From NCBI RefSeq assembly GCF_001019615.1, contig NZ_JNBQ01000003.1, positions 1 through 64,000 on the forward strand: DNA of 64,000 bases, written 5' to 3'. This document shows, in pieces, positions 48,195 through 56,123 of the stretch. The notes beneath the pieces were generated by a model that was given only the letters and a program-made list of their open reading frames with translations, was not told the origin of the DNA and did not search any database. Source of the stretch: Cellulosimicrobium funkei (GTDB taxonomy: Bacteria > Actinomycetota > Actinomycetes > Actinomycetales > Cellulomonadaceae). Made by a program: the position numbers and the translations under genes. Each line of letters opens with the position of its first letter. The stretch's first letter is position 1.

Positions 48195-49973
48195 TCAGCC
48201 TCCCGCGTCGTCGCGCGGGGCACGCGCCCACCGCTCGGCGGAGGCCACCGCGTCGTCCAGCCCGCCCATGACCTCCGGGGTCGCGTCGACGACGGCGTCC
48301 TCGCCGAGCTCGGCCACGGTGCCCGTCCGTTCGAGGAGCTGGCGCATCGCCGGGGTGACGCCGACGAGGACGAGACGGTTCCCCTGTGCGGCGAGGCGTC
48401 TCGCGGTCCGGTGCAGGAGCTCCATGACGGCGGAGGAGGGGATGTCCGGCAGCGTCCGCAGCACCAGGACGAGGACGGCGCGCTCGGCGCCGCTGCCGTC
48501 GGGGAACTGGCCCTCGATCCGGGGGAGCGCTGCGAAGAAGGACGTCCCCGAGAAGTCGAGGACCGTGACCTCGCCGGAGCGCAGCCGGGTCGGGAGCTCC
48601 CGCGAGGTGCGCCAGCGACCGTCCGGCGCGCGCGTCAGGAGGACGAGGCGCGACTGCCGCGCTGCCTGGACGCAGTACAGGAGGAGGGACAGGACGGCGC
48701 CCACGACGATCGCCTGCTGGAGCGGGACCTGCGTCGTCGCGAAGAACGTGACGACCATGGCGAGCGACGAGAGGGGCGACGTCCGCAGCACGAGGAGGAT
48801 CTCCCGCCGCTTCCCCCAGACGAGCTCGCCTCCCACCACGAGGATGAGCCCGCCGATCACCGGCATCGGGATCAGCTCGGCCAGGCCGCCGAGCAGGAGC
48901 ACGACGAGTGCGAGGAAGACCCCGCTGACCACGCCGGCCCAGCGCGTCCGTGCCCCCGCCTCGGCCGCGACGCCCGTCCGGGACATCGAGCCGCCGCTCG
49001 GCAGGGCCTGGAAGAGGCCTCCGGCCACGTTCGCCCACCCCTGCGAGCGGAAGTCGGCGTTCGTGTCCGACCGGGAGCCGTCGGGGTTGGGCATCGAGGG
49101 CGCGATGGACGCGGCCTGCGCCAGGCCGACGAGCGCGACGGCGACCGCGCCGCCGACGAGGGCGGGCGCCGCGGACACGTCGGGGAGCGACAGGCCGGGG
49201 AGCGCGGACGGGATGGAGGCGATGTCGGCGACCTGGCGCACGTCGATCCCCGCCGTGACCACGACGACGGTGACGGCGACCATCGCGACGAGGAGCGCGA
49301 CGGGGACGAGGCGCCGGACCGACCGGGCCACGGCCCAGACGAGGATCGTCCCGGCCGCGACGAGCGTGGAGGCGAGGTCCCACGACGTGACGTGGACGAG
49401 CCAGTCGCCGAGCTGGTAGAGCCGGTTGTGGCCCTGCGGGTCGTAGCCCGTCGCGTCCTCGAGGACGCCCGTGATGATCTGGAGGGCGATCCCGGTGGAG
49501 AAGCCCACCATGACGGCGTTGGAGACGAAGCTCATGACGGCGCCGAGGCGCAGCGCGCCGAGCACCAGCATGACGAGGCCGACCATGATCGTGAGGGTCG
49601 CGACGTTGGCGGGGTCCGTGGGGTCCAGGCCGGCGGCCGCGAGGACGCTCTGGGAGGTGAGCGCGATCGCGCTCGTGAGCGTCGTGATCATGAGGACCGT
49701 CCGCGCGGTCAGCGACCCGACGATCGCGGGTGCGACACCGGCGTAGAGCCCGGCGACCGGGTTGAAGCCGGCGATCGAGGCGTAGGCCATGCCCTCCGGG
49801 ATGGAGAACAGGCCTGTGACCATGCCGGAGACGACGTCCGAGCGCGTCGGTCGCCCGGCGCGCCGCAGCCGACCCGACCGCCCGGCCTGCCCGCCCCGCC
49901 CGGCCCGCCCGTGGAGGCGGCCGTCGTCGGTGCCCGCGCCTCCGGCGTCGGTGGGTGCGTCGGCGTCGGTCAC
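48195..49973 (-). CDS. SulP family anion transporter with STAS domain
   Basis: A 592-residue protein. An N-terminal 40-residue polar stretch is followed by a 10-12 helix membrane domain with SIPEGMAYASIAGFNPVAGLYAG, the SulP signature, and SGGSMSRTGVAAEAGARTRWAGVVSG. The C-terminal STAS domain (about 450-570) reads GEVTVLDFSGTSFFAALPRIEGQF. SulP carriers move sulfate, bicarbonate or other anions. GTG 49973 begins two bases after the ClC stop (49976), so the two are almost certainly one transcript. Confidence 0.85.
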   Translation of the reverse strand: MTDADAPTDAGGAGTDDGRLHGRAGRGGQAGRSGRLRRAGRPTRSDVVSGMVTGLFSIPEGMAYASIAGFNPVAGLYAGVAPAIVGSLTARTVLMITTLTSAIALTSQSVLAAAGLDPTDPANVATLTIMVGLVMLVLGALRLGAVMSFVSNAVMVGFSTGIALQIITGVLEDATGYDPQGHNRLYQLGDWLVHVTSWDLASTLVAAGTILVWAVARSVRRLVPVALLVAMVAVTVVVVTAGIDVRQVADIASIPSALPGLSLPDVSAAPALVGGAVAVALVGLAQAASIAPSMPNPDGSRSDTNADFRSQGWANVAGGLFQALPSGGSMSRTGVAAEAGARTRWAGVVSGVFLALVVLLLGGLAELIPMPVIGGLILVVGGELVWGKRREILLVLRTSPLSSLAMVVTFFATTQVPLQQAIVVGAVLSLLLYCVQAARQSRLVLLTRAPDGRWRTSRELPTRLRSGEVTVLDFSGTSFFAALPRIEGQFPDGSGAERAVLVLVLRTLPDIPSSAVMELLHRTARRLAAQGNRLVLVGVTPAMRQLLERTGTVAELGEDAVVDATPEVMGGLDDAVASAERWARAPRDDAGG

Positions 49974-49975
49974 GC

Positions 49976-51301
49976 TCAGCGCTCCGCGGGGCCGGCCGGA
50001 CCGGTCGGGGTGGGCACCGGAGCGAGCGCGCCGAACTCGGGCCTGCCGTCGGGGACCGTGACGCGCAACGGGGGCATCGAGCGGACGACGAGCCACAGCG
50101 GGAGGACGGCCACGCACAGCACCGGGAGCAGGTGGACGTCGCCGACGGTCACGGCCGCCATGAACAGGGCGAGCCAGCCGTCGCGGGCCACCACCAGGAC
50201 GGCTCCCAGCACGCCGGCGGAGACGGCGACCGCGGGTGGCACCGCGGGGACGAGCCCGGAGGCCGAGAGCCCCAGGGCCACGCCGACGAAGACCGCCGGG
50301 AAGATGCGGCCCCCGCGGAAGCCGGCGCCCGCGGCGACGACGAGCGCGACGAGCTTGACGACGGCCATGAGGAGGATTGCGTACCAGGCGAGGGTGTCGG
50401 CCTCGTCGGCGAGCTCCTTCATCTCCTCGAGGCCCTTGAAGAGCGTGAGCGGCCCGCCCAGGACACCGAGCAGGCCCAGCACGAGCCCGCCGATCCCGAG
50501 CGCGAGCACCGGGCTGCGGAAGCGGTGGAACAGGGTGTGCACGGGGGTGAACGCGAGCACCGCGAGGAGCGTGACCAGAGCCGCGACGGTGGCGATCACC
50601 GCGGTGCTCAGGACGTCTCCGAGGGCGGGGCCCGGGTAGTCCGGGAGGGAGACCGCGAACGTCGGGGCGCCGAACGCGGTCATGGTGACGGCGCCCGCCC
50701 CGGCGGCCCCCAGGGGGGCGAACAGCCGGTCGAACAGCGGGGCGCTCCGGTCCCCGCGCTCCGCGAAGCTCTCGGTGAGCACGAGCGCGGCGGCGACCGG
50801 CGTCGCGAACATCGCGCCGATGGTGCCGGCCATCGCGAGCCCCACCGCCCCCGTGACCGGGACGCCGAACCGCGGCCGGCACAGGAACCACGCGGCGAGC
50901 GCGACGTTGAGGGCGATGATCGGGTTCTCGGGACCGAGGCTCACCCCTCCGGCGAGGCCCAGGACGAGCGCGAGCGCGAGGCCCGGCAGGGCCCGGAGCG
51001 GGAGCGGGGCGGAGACGAGCTCCGTGGTGGCCGGGTCGACGCCGGCGTGCCCCGGTGCCCAGCGGACGGTGGCGCCCACGAGCACGCCGGTGAGGGTGAG
51101 CACGAGGACCGTCCACCAGGTGCGCGTCGTCGTGACCCCCCAGGCCTCGGGCAGCCGGTCCCACACCAGGTGCTGGATCCAGCCGGCGAGCTCCGAGAGC
51201 GCGAGGAGCGTGAGCGCGCTGACGACCCCGACGACGAGTGCCGGGACCACGGACCGCAGGAGGCGCCTCGTCGTGAGGGCGGTAGCCGGCGCGTCGGACA
51301 C
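49976..51301 (-). CDS. ClC-family chloride channel/transporter
   Basis: A 441-residue protein with many helices. LAGGVSLGPENPIIALNVALAAWFL corresponds to the ClC gating region; the usual GREGP gating glutamate motif appears in the variant GPENP, as in the subgroup often called voltage-gated chloride channel family. FVGVALGLSASGLVPAV and AGAGFRGGRIFPAVF are further conserved parts. The GTG at 51301 is the best start; no Shine-Dalgarno is clear and no other start lies close by. Coupled to SulP downstream by two bases. Confidence 0.8.
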   Translation of the reverse strand: MSDAPATALTTRRLLRSVVPALVVGVVSALTLLALSELAGWIQHLVWDRLPEAWGVTTTRTWWTVLVLTLTGVLVGATVRWAPGHAGVDPATTELVSAPLPLRALPGLALALVLGLAGGVSLGPENPIIALNVALAAWFLCRPRFGVPVTGAVGLAMAGTIGAMFATPVAAALVLTESFAERGDRSAPLFDRLFAPLGAAGAGAVTMTAFGAPTFAVSLPDYPGPALGDVLSTAVIATVAALVTLLAVLAFTPVHTLFHRFRSPVLALGIGGLVLGLLGVLGGPLTLFKGLEEMKELADEADTLAWYAILLMAVVKLVALVVAAGAGFRGGRIFPAVFVGVALGLSASGLVPAVPPAVAVSAGVLGAVLVVARDGWLALFMAAVTVGDVHLLPVLCVAVLPLWLVVRSMPPLRVTVPDGRPEFGALAPVPTPTGPAGPAER

Positions 51302-51407
51302 ACGGGAAGAGAACCACGGTGGGGCCGGGGCTGCATCCGGAGCCCCGGCGCCCGCGGGGCGTCGATCGGGGCCGGATGCTCGACGCGCGCAACCCGGCAC
51401 CCGGGGA

Positions 51408-51455
51408 TACGTTCGACGCGTCCCGGGGCGCAGCGTCGCGCTCCCGCCGAACGTA
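51408..51455. promoter_or_regulatory. Inverted repeat in the divergent ClC/DUF1269 promoter gap
   Basis: TACGTTCG at 51408-51415 and CGAACGTA at 51448-51455 are perfect inverted arms 32 bases apart in a 177-base gap between divergent genes. A regulator site is possible. Otherwise the gap shows no gene. Confidence 0.3.
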
Positions 51456-51478
51456 CGAACCGGAACGAGAGGTCTGAC

Positions 51479-51976
51479 GTGGCAACGCTCACCGTGTGGA
51501 AGTTCGACACCCCCGAGGGCGCGCAGCGCGCTGAGGACGCGCTGCTCGCGCTCCAGAAGCAGGAGCTCATCCAGGTCCAGGACGCGGCGATCGTGTCCTG
51601 GGAGGAGGGCAAGAAGAAGCCGAAGACGCGGCAGGGCACCAGCACGACGGCGGTCGGGGCGCTCGGCGGCACGTTCTGGGGCCTGCTGTTCGGCCTCCTC
51701 TTCTTCGTCCCGCTGCTCGGCGCGGCCATCGGCGCGGCGTCCGGCGCGATCGCCGGTGCCCTGACCGACGTCGGCATCGACGACGACTTCATCGACTCCG
51801 TGCGCAGCAAGGTCACGCCGGGCACGTCGGCGCTGTTCGCGCTGACGTCGGGCGCCGTGATCGACCGCGTGCACGAGGCGCTCCAGGCCGAGGGCATCCA
51901 CGGCGAGCTCATCCAGACGAACCTCTCCGCGGACGAGGAGGCCAAGCTCCGCGCGGCCTTCGACGAGAACGCCTGA
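51479..51976 (+). CDS. DUF1269 family membrane-associated protein
   Basis: A 165-residue protein. The N-terminus ATLTVWKFDTPEGAQRAEDAL is shared with a second copy at 55621. A glycine-rich hydrophobic segment follows (TFWGLLFGLLFFVPLLGAAIGAASGAIAGALTDVGI), and the C-terminus holds KVTPGTSALFALTSGAVIDRVHEAL. DUF1269 proteins are linked with general stress but have no known activity. GAGAGG lies eight bases ahead of the GTG at 51479. Divergent from ClC and SulP. Confidence 0.85.
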   Translation: MATLTVWKFDTPEGAQRAEDALLALQKQELIQVQDAAIVSWEEGKKKPKTRQGTSTTAVGALGGTFWGLLFGLLFFVPLLGAAIGAASGAIAGALTDVGIDDDFIDSVRSKVTPGTSALFALTSGAVIDRVHEALQAEGIHGELIQTNLSADEEAKLRAAFDENA

Positions 51977-51987
51977 GCGGTCCTCCC

Positions 51988-52035
51988 GGGTGAGGTGCCC
52001 GACGGCGGTGCGCACCGCTGTCGGGCACCTCACCC
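51988..52035. terminator. 48-bp near-perfect palindrome
   Basis: GGGTGAGGTGCCCGAC at 51988-52003 and its exact complement at 52020-52035 enclose a second palindrome, 52005-52018, with one mismatch between them. It would form one very strong stem just after the DUF1269 stop codon (51976). Confidence 0.6.
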
Positions 52036-52118
52036 GCTCGTACGCCCCGGCACCGGTGCCGTAGTCCGCGCAGTCCCTCCCGTCCCGTCCCGGGGCCGGA
52101 CCACGAAGGAGGCCGCCC

Positions 52119-52790
52119 ATGGGTGCGGCGATCGGTCAGTCCCTCCCCGTCGCGGTGGGTGTGCTCATCAGCCCCCTGCCGATCGTCGCGGTCGTGCTCA
52201 TGCTCGTGAGCGGGCGGGCGAAGACGAACGCCTTCGCGTTCCTCGTCGGGTGGTTCGTCGCGGTCGGGGCGGTGACGCTGCTCGTCGCGACGCTGGCCGG
52301 GGCCGCCACGCCCGACGACGAGGGCCCGCCGCTGTGGGCGGCGATCCTCAAGATCGTCCTGGGCGTCCTGCTGCTCCTCCTCGCGGTCAAGCAGTGGCGC
52401 GGCCGTCCGCGCGCCGGGGTCGAGCCGCCGGCGCCGAAGTGGATGGCCGCGATCGACGCGTTCACGCCCGTGAAGGCCGCGGGGCTCGCGGTCCTGCTCG
52501 GCGCGGTCAACCCGAAGAACCTGCTCCTGGTCGTCTCGGGCGGGGCGGCGATCGCGTCGGCCGCCCCCGCGGACACGAACGCCCAGGTGGTCGCGTCCGT
52601 CGTGTTCGCGCTCGTCGCGAGCGTCGGCGTCGCGACGCCGGTCTTCATCTACCTGTTCATGGGGTCCCGCGCCGCCACGATGCTCGACGAGCTCAAGGCG
52701 TGGATGATCCACAACAACGCGGTCATCATGGCCGTCCTGCTGCTCGTCATCGGCGCCAAGATGCTCGGCGACGGCGTCGCGGCGCTCTGA
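52119..52790 (+). CDS. GAP family transporter-like membrane protein
   Basis: A 223-residue protein with six helices, similar to LysE and Sap proteins. LPVAVGVLISPLPIVAVVLMLVSGRAKTNAFAFLVGW is the N-terminal signature, followed by KAAGLAVLLGAVNPKNLLLVVSGGAAI. The family is often annotated GAP (sulfolipid-1-addressing protein) and is implicated in lipid or small-solute transport. ATG 52119 has AGGAGG upstream. It converges with the AI-2E transporter gene. Confidence 0.82.
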   Translation: MGAAIGQSLPVAVGVLISPLPIVAVVLMLVSGRAKTNAFAFLVGWFVAVGAVTLLVATLAGAATPDDEGPPLWAAILKIVLGVLLLLLAVKQWRGRPRAGVEPPAPKWMAAIDAFTPVKAAGLAVLLGAVNPKNLLLVVSGGAAIASAAPADTNAQVVASVVFALVASVGVATPVFIYLFMGSRAATMLDELKAWMIHNNAVIMAVLLLVIGAKMLGDGVAAL

Positions 52791-52878
52791 CCGCGTCCCG
52801 TCGAGCGGCGGCCGGATCGACCGACGTTCCTCGTCCCCACGACGTGTCGACCGCGGAGGACCGCGCGGGAGGCCCGTC

Positions 52879-54147
52879 TCAGTCGATGCCCTCGGCCCGC
52901 CGCTCGTCGACCGTGCGCTCGGCCTCCAGGGCGGCCTCGCGGTTCTTGCGACGGCGCCGGGCGGTGCCGCCGTCGCCGTCCCTCCGCTTGCCCCGGCCGT
53001 GCGGATGGTGTCCCTCGGAGCCGGGGTCGTGCAGCATGTGCGACTCGATGAGCTCGTGCCGCTGGAGGTACGTGTTCGCGACCGCCTGGATCGTCGCGGC
53101 GATGGGTAGCGCGAGGAAGGCGCCCAGCGCACCGAACACCGCGCCGAAGGCGAGCACGACGACGAAGCTCACCGCCGGGTTCATCTCCAGCGCGCGGGCG
53201 GAGACCTTGGGGGAGAAGTAGAGGTTCTCGAGCTGCTGGTACCCGATGATGAACGCGAGGACACCGAGCGCCTGCGGCAGCCCCTGCGACGTGAGCGCGA
53301 CCGCGACCGGCAGCGCGCCGCCGATGTACGTGCCGATCGTCGGGACGAACTGCGAGACGACGCCGGTGAACACCGCGAGGGGGAGCGCGTAGGGCGTCTG
53401 GATGATGACCAGGAACACGAACGTGAAGACGCTCGACAGTGCGGCGAGGACGATGCGCGAGTTGATGAAGTCGGAGACCTTGACCTGCGTGATCTCCCAG
53501 AGCCGCAGGACCTCCTCCTGGCGGTTCGGCGTGAGCCAGCGGCACACGGCCGCGCGGAACTTGGGTCCCGCCGCGAGCAGGTAGTAGGTGACGAGCATGA
53601 TCGTCAGCGAGGCGAAGATCCCGCCCACGATGGTCGTGGTGACGACGAGCGCGCCCGAGGCGACGTCGTCCCCGAAGTCGTTGATGACCTGCTTGATGAG
53701 GTCGTCCGAGTCCGGGATCACCACGTCGAAGCGGTCCGCGACGAAGTCCTGGACGCTCGCGTACAGGGCCGGGAGCGACTGGACGAGCTGGACGAGCTGC
53801 TGGACGAACAGGTTCCCGAAGAGCGCGAGGACGACGAGGATCGCGACGAGCGAGCCGAGCAGGGCCACGGCAGCCGCCGCGCCTCTGCGCCAGCCGTGCC
53901 GCACGAGCCACACGACGATGGGCTCCAGGGCGAGCGCGACGAAGAACGCGATGAGGATGTTGACCCCGAGCGCCTTGAGCTGGCCCAGCGCGTACCACGC
54001 GAAGATCCCGACGAAGACCGCGACCACGGCCATCGCGAGCGCGCGCGGGACCCAGCGCGGCGGGCGGCGGGAGTCGTGCTGGACGGGGCGCGTGCCGGCG
54101 TCCGGCACGTCCGACCACGGGTCCTCGGCGGAGGTCGGCGTCGTCAT
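52879..54147 (-). CDS. AI-2E family transporter (PerM-like)
   Basis: A 422-residue protein. The N-terminus has VAVFVGIFAWYALGQLKALGVNILIAFFVALALEPIVVWL, and the C-terminal helices contain GVVSQFVPTIGTYIGGALPVAVALTSQG with ENLYFSPKVSARALEMNPAVSFVVVLAFGAVFGALGAFLALP, the AI-2E/PerM signature. A 60-residue basic tail (GRGKRRDGD, RRRRKNREAALEAERTVDERR) follows. Members move solutes of unknown kinds, and autoinducer export is only one reported case. ATG 54147. Confidence 0.88.
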   Translation of the reverse strand: MTTPTSAEDPWSDVPDAGTRPVQHDSRRPPRWVPRALAMAVVAVFVGIFAWYALGQLKALGVNILIAFFVALALEPIVVWLVRHGWRRGAAAAVALLGSLVAILVVLALFGNLFVQQLVQLVQSLPALYASVQDFVADRFDVVIPDSDDLIKQVINDFGDDVASGALVVTTTIVGGIFASLTIMLVTYYLLAAGPKFRAAVCRWLTPNRQEEVLRLWEITQVKVSDFINSRIVLAALSSVFTFVFLVIIQTPYALPLAVFTGVVSQFVPTIGTYIGGALPVAVALTSQGLPQALGVLAFIIGYQQLENLYFSPKVSARALEMNPAVSFVVVLAFGAVFGALGAFLALPIAATIQAVANTYLQRHELIESHMLHDPGSEGHHPHGRGKRRDGDGGTARRRRKNREAALEAERTVDERRAEGID

Positions 54148-54296
54148 GCCCCGAACCTAGCGGCGTCGGTGTGGGGCGGCCCGGCGGGCGCGCCGTCGCT
54201 TCCGGATGCCGAACCTGGTGACCGGTGCCACGATCGACGCGCACGCTCGTCCGCTCGTCTCGCTCCGGCCACGGTCGGCTCTCCAGGAGGACTCGC

Positions 54297-54704
54297 ATGG
54301 CACGCTCGTCGCAGGTCACGGCATGGGTCGGCTGGGTCTGGTTCGCGGGGATCGTCCTCGTGACGATCGGCTTCTTCAACGCGATCAGCGGGCTGGTCGC
54401 CGTCTTCTCCCCGAACAGCCTCGTCGGCGTCACGGACGCGGGCATCGTCGTCCTCGACGTCTCGACGTGGGGCTGGATCCACCTCGTCATCGGGGTGCTC
54501 CTGATCCTCACCGGCTTCGCCCTGCTCTCGGGCAAGGGCTGGGCGCGCATGGTCGCGATCGTCCTGGTCGTCCTCAACGCGATCGCCCAGTTCACGACGC
54601 TCCAGGTGACCCCGTGGTGGTCGCTGATCACCATCGTGCTCGACGTGTTCGTCCTGTGGGCGCTCGTGGTCCACGGCGACGAGGCCGAGCGCGCAGCGCG
54701 CTGA
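54297..54704 (+). CDS. Small membrane protein (DUF7144-like)
   Basis: A 135-residue protein with four helices. WVGWVWFAGIVLVTIGFFNAISGLVAVF, then WGWIHLVIGVLLILTGFALLSGKGWARMVAIVLVVLNAIAQF resembles the actinobacterial family DUF7144. Function unknown. CAGGAGG lies ahead of the ATG at 54297. It begins a four-gene plus-strand run (54297-56103) with gaps of 14-62 bases and good ribosome-binding sites, probably one operon. Confidence 0.75.
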   Translation: MARSSQVTAWVGWVWFAGIVLVTIGFFNAISGLVAVFSPNSLVGVTDAGIVVLDVSTWGWIHLVIGVLLILTGFALLSGKGWARMVAIVLVVLNAIAQFTTLQVTPWWSLITIVLDVFVLWALVVHGDEAERAAR

Positions 54705-54764
54705 CCCGTCCCGCGTCCCGGCTCTCGCATCCCCTCGTCCACCGCAGACTCAGGAGCACCGTCC

Positions 54765-55196
54765 ATGGCAACGTCCACCTTCGGCCCGGTCGAGATCGTC
54801 GCGGTCGCCTTCCCGACGGACCGCATCCCCGCGGGGGTACAGGCCTCCGTCCTCGAGGTGCTCGCCGAGGGCACCGTCACGCTCCTCGACCTCGCGGTCG
54901 TCCGGCGCTCCGACGCCGGCGACGTCGAGGTCATCGAGGTGACCGACCTCGGCGACGAGCTGGAGATCACGGACGTCGAGCTCACGGGCGCCGGCCTCGC
55001 GGGCGAGGAGGATCTCGACGCCGTCGCCGCCGGGCTCGCGCCGGGCACGTCGGCCCTCGTCCTCGTCGTCGAGCACACGTGGGCCCGCGGCGTGATCGCC
55101 GCGACCAGCGCGGCCGACGGCGTCGTGCTGCTCAGCGAGCGCATCCCGGCCGAGGTCGTCAACGAGGTCGCCGACCTCGCGCTCGTCGAGGACTGA
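54765..55196 (+). CDS. DUF6325 family protein
   Basis: A 143-residue acidic soluble protein. FGPVEIVAVAFPTDRIPAGVQASVLEVLAEGTVTLLDLAVVRR and GLAPGTSALVLVVEHTWARGV are typical of DUF6325, which in actinobacteria is commonly beside SHOCT and DUF1269 genes. The second motif resembles the TPGTSALF part of DUF1269, so the two may share a fold. Second gene of the run; 62 bases follow before the SHOCT gene. Confidence 0.75.
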   Translation: MATSTFGPVEIVAVAFPTDRIPAGVQASVLEVLAEGTVTLLDLAVVRRSDAGDVEVIEVTDLGDELEITDVELTGAGLAGEEDLDAVAAGLAPGTSALVLVVEHTWARGVIAATSAADGVVLLSERIPAEVVNEVADLALVED

Positions 55197-55258
55197 GCCG
55201 CCCGCCCACCGCTCGCCCGCCGGCGCACCCGACGCCGCCACCGAACGAGGAGAACCAC

Positions 55259-55606
55259 ATGCCCATCCGTCGCTTCGGCCGTCCCGGGCTCATCGGGACC
55301 GCCGCCCGCACCGCCGTCATCGCGGGCACCGCGTCCGCGACCGCGGGCGCCGTCCAGCGCCACCAGGCGAACCGTGCTCAGCAGTCGTGGGAGGCCCAGC
55401 AGGCCGAGGCCGCGCAGGAGCAGGCCCGCATCGAGGCGGCGGCCCAGCAGGCCGCCGCCCAGTACGCCCAGCCTGCGTCGGCCGCCCCCGCGGTGGCCCC
55501 GCAGGACGACCTGCTCGGCCAGCTCGAGCGGCTCGGTCAGCTCCACGCCTCGGGCGTGCTGAGCGACGCCGAGTTCGCCGCCGCCAAGGCCAAGCTGCTC
55601 GGCTGA
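55259..55606 (+). CDS. SHOCT domain protein
   Basis: A 115-residue protein. The N-terminal stretch (RTAVIAGTASATAGAV) is small-residue-rich and could be membrane-associated. A Gln/Ala-rich middle (residues 40-75) is probably a coiled coil. The last 30 residues, LLGQLERLGQLHASGVLSDAEFAAAKAKLLG, are a canonical SHOCT motif. AGGAG lies before the ATG. Third gene of the run and 14 bases ahead of the DUF1269 gene. Confidence 0.82.
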   Translation: MPIRRFGRPGLIGTAARTAVIAGTASATAGAVQRHQANRAQQSWEAQQAEAAQEQARIEAAAQQAAAQYAQPASAAPAVAPQDDLLGQLERLGQLHASGVLSDAEFAAAKAKLLG

Positions 55607-55620
55607 CAAGGAGAAGCGCC

Positions 55621-56103
55621 ATGGCCACGTTCACCGTCTGGAAGTTCGACTCTCCCGAGGGCGCGGACACCGCGTCCCGCATCCTGCACGACTCCGCCTC
55701 GGAGCACGCGATCCGCATCATCGACACCGCCGTCGTCACCTGGCCCGAGGGCGCGGCCAAGCCGACGACGCGCCACGGCCACCAGGACGAGTGGCGCGGC
55801 ACCGGCTGGGGCGCGTTCTGGGGCCTGCTGCTCGGCTCGCTCTTCTTCGCCCCCGTCCTGGGCGCGGCGGCCGGCGCCGCCATCGGCGCGTCGACGAAGG
55901 CGATGGCCGCCGTGGGGATCGACAAGGACCAGCTCGCCCGAATCCGCGAGGGCGTCACGCCGGGCTCGTCGGCGCTGTTCGTCGTGACCGAGGACGGCGA
56001 CCTCGACCGCGTCGGCGAGCGGTTCCACGGCACCCACGGGAAGCTCGTCGCCACGAACCTCACGGAGGCGGAGCGGAGCACGCTCCTCGAGACGTTCGAC
56101 TGA
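55621..56103 (+). CDS. DUF1269 family membrane-associated protein, second copy
   Basis: A 160-residue protein with the same plan as the product at 51479: MATFTVWKFDSPEGADTASRIL at the start, a Gly/Ala-rich hydrophobic segment (AFWGLLLGSLFFAPVLGAAAGAAIGAS) and GVTPGSSALFVVTEDGDLDRVGERF. AGGAG lies seven bases before the ATG. Last gene of the run; it converges on the SigG-like gene with 20 bases between. Confidence 0.85.
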   Translation: MATFTVWKFDSPEGADTASRILHDSASEHAIRIIDTAVVTWPEGAAKPTTRHGHQDEWRGTGWGAFWGLLLGSLFFAPVLGAAAGAAIGASTKAMAAVGIDKDQLARIREGVTPGSSALFVVTEDGDLDRVGERFHGTHGKLVATNLTEAERSTLLETFD

Positions 56104-56123
56104 CGTTCCGACCCCGCGCGCCC

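Noticed and set aside
51988-52035. 48-bp palindrome as a replication origin or attachment site
   Set aside because: No initiator, iterons, integrase or duplicated tRNA end is nearby, so a strong terminator is simpler.
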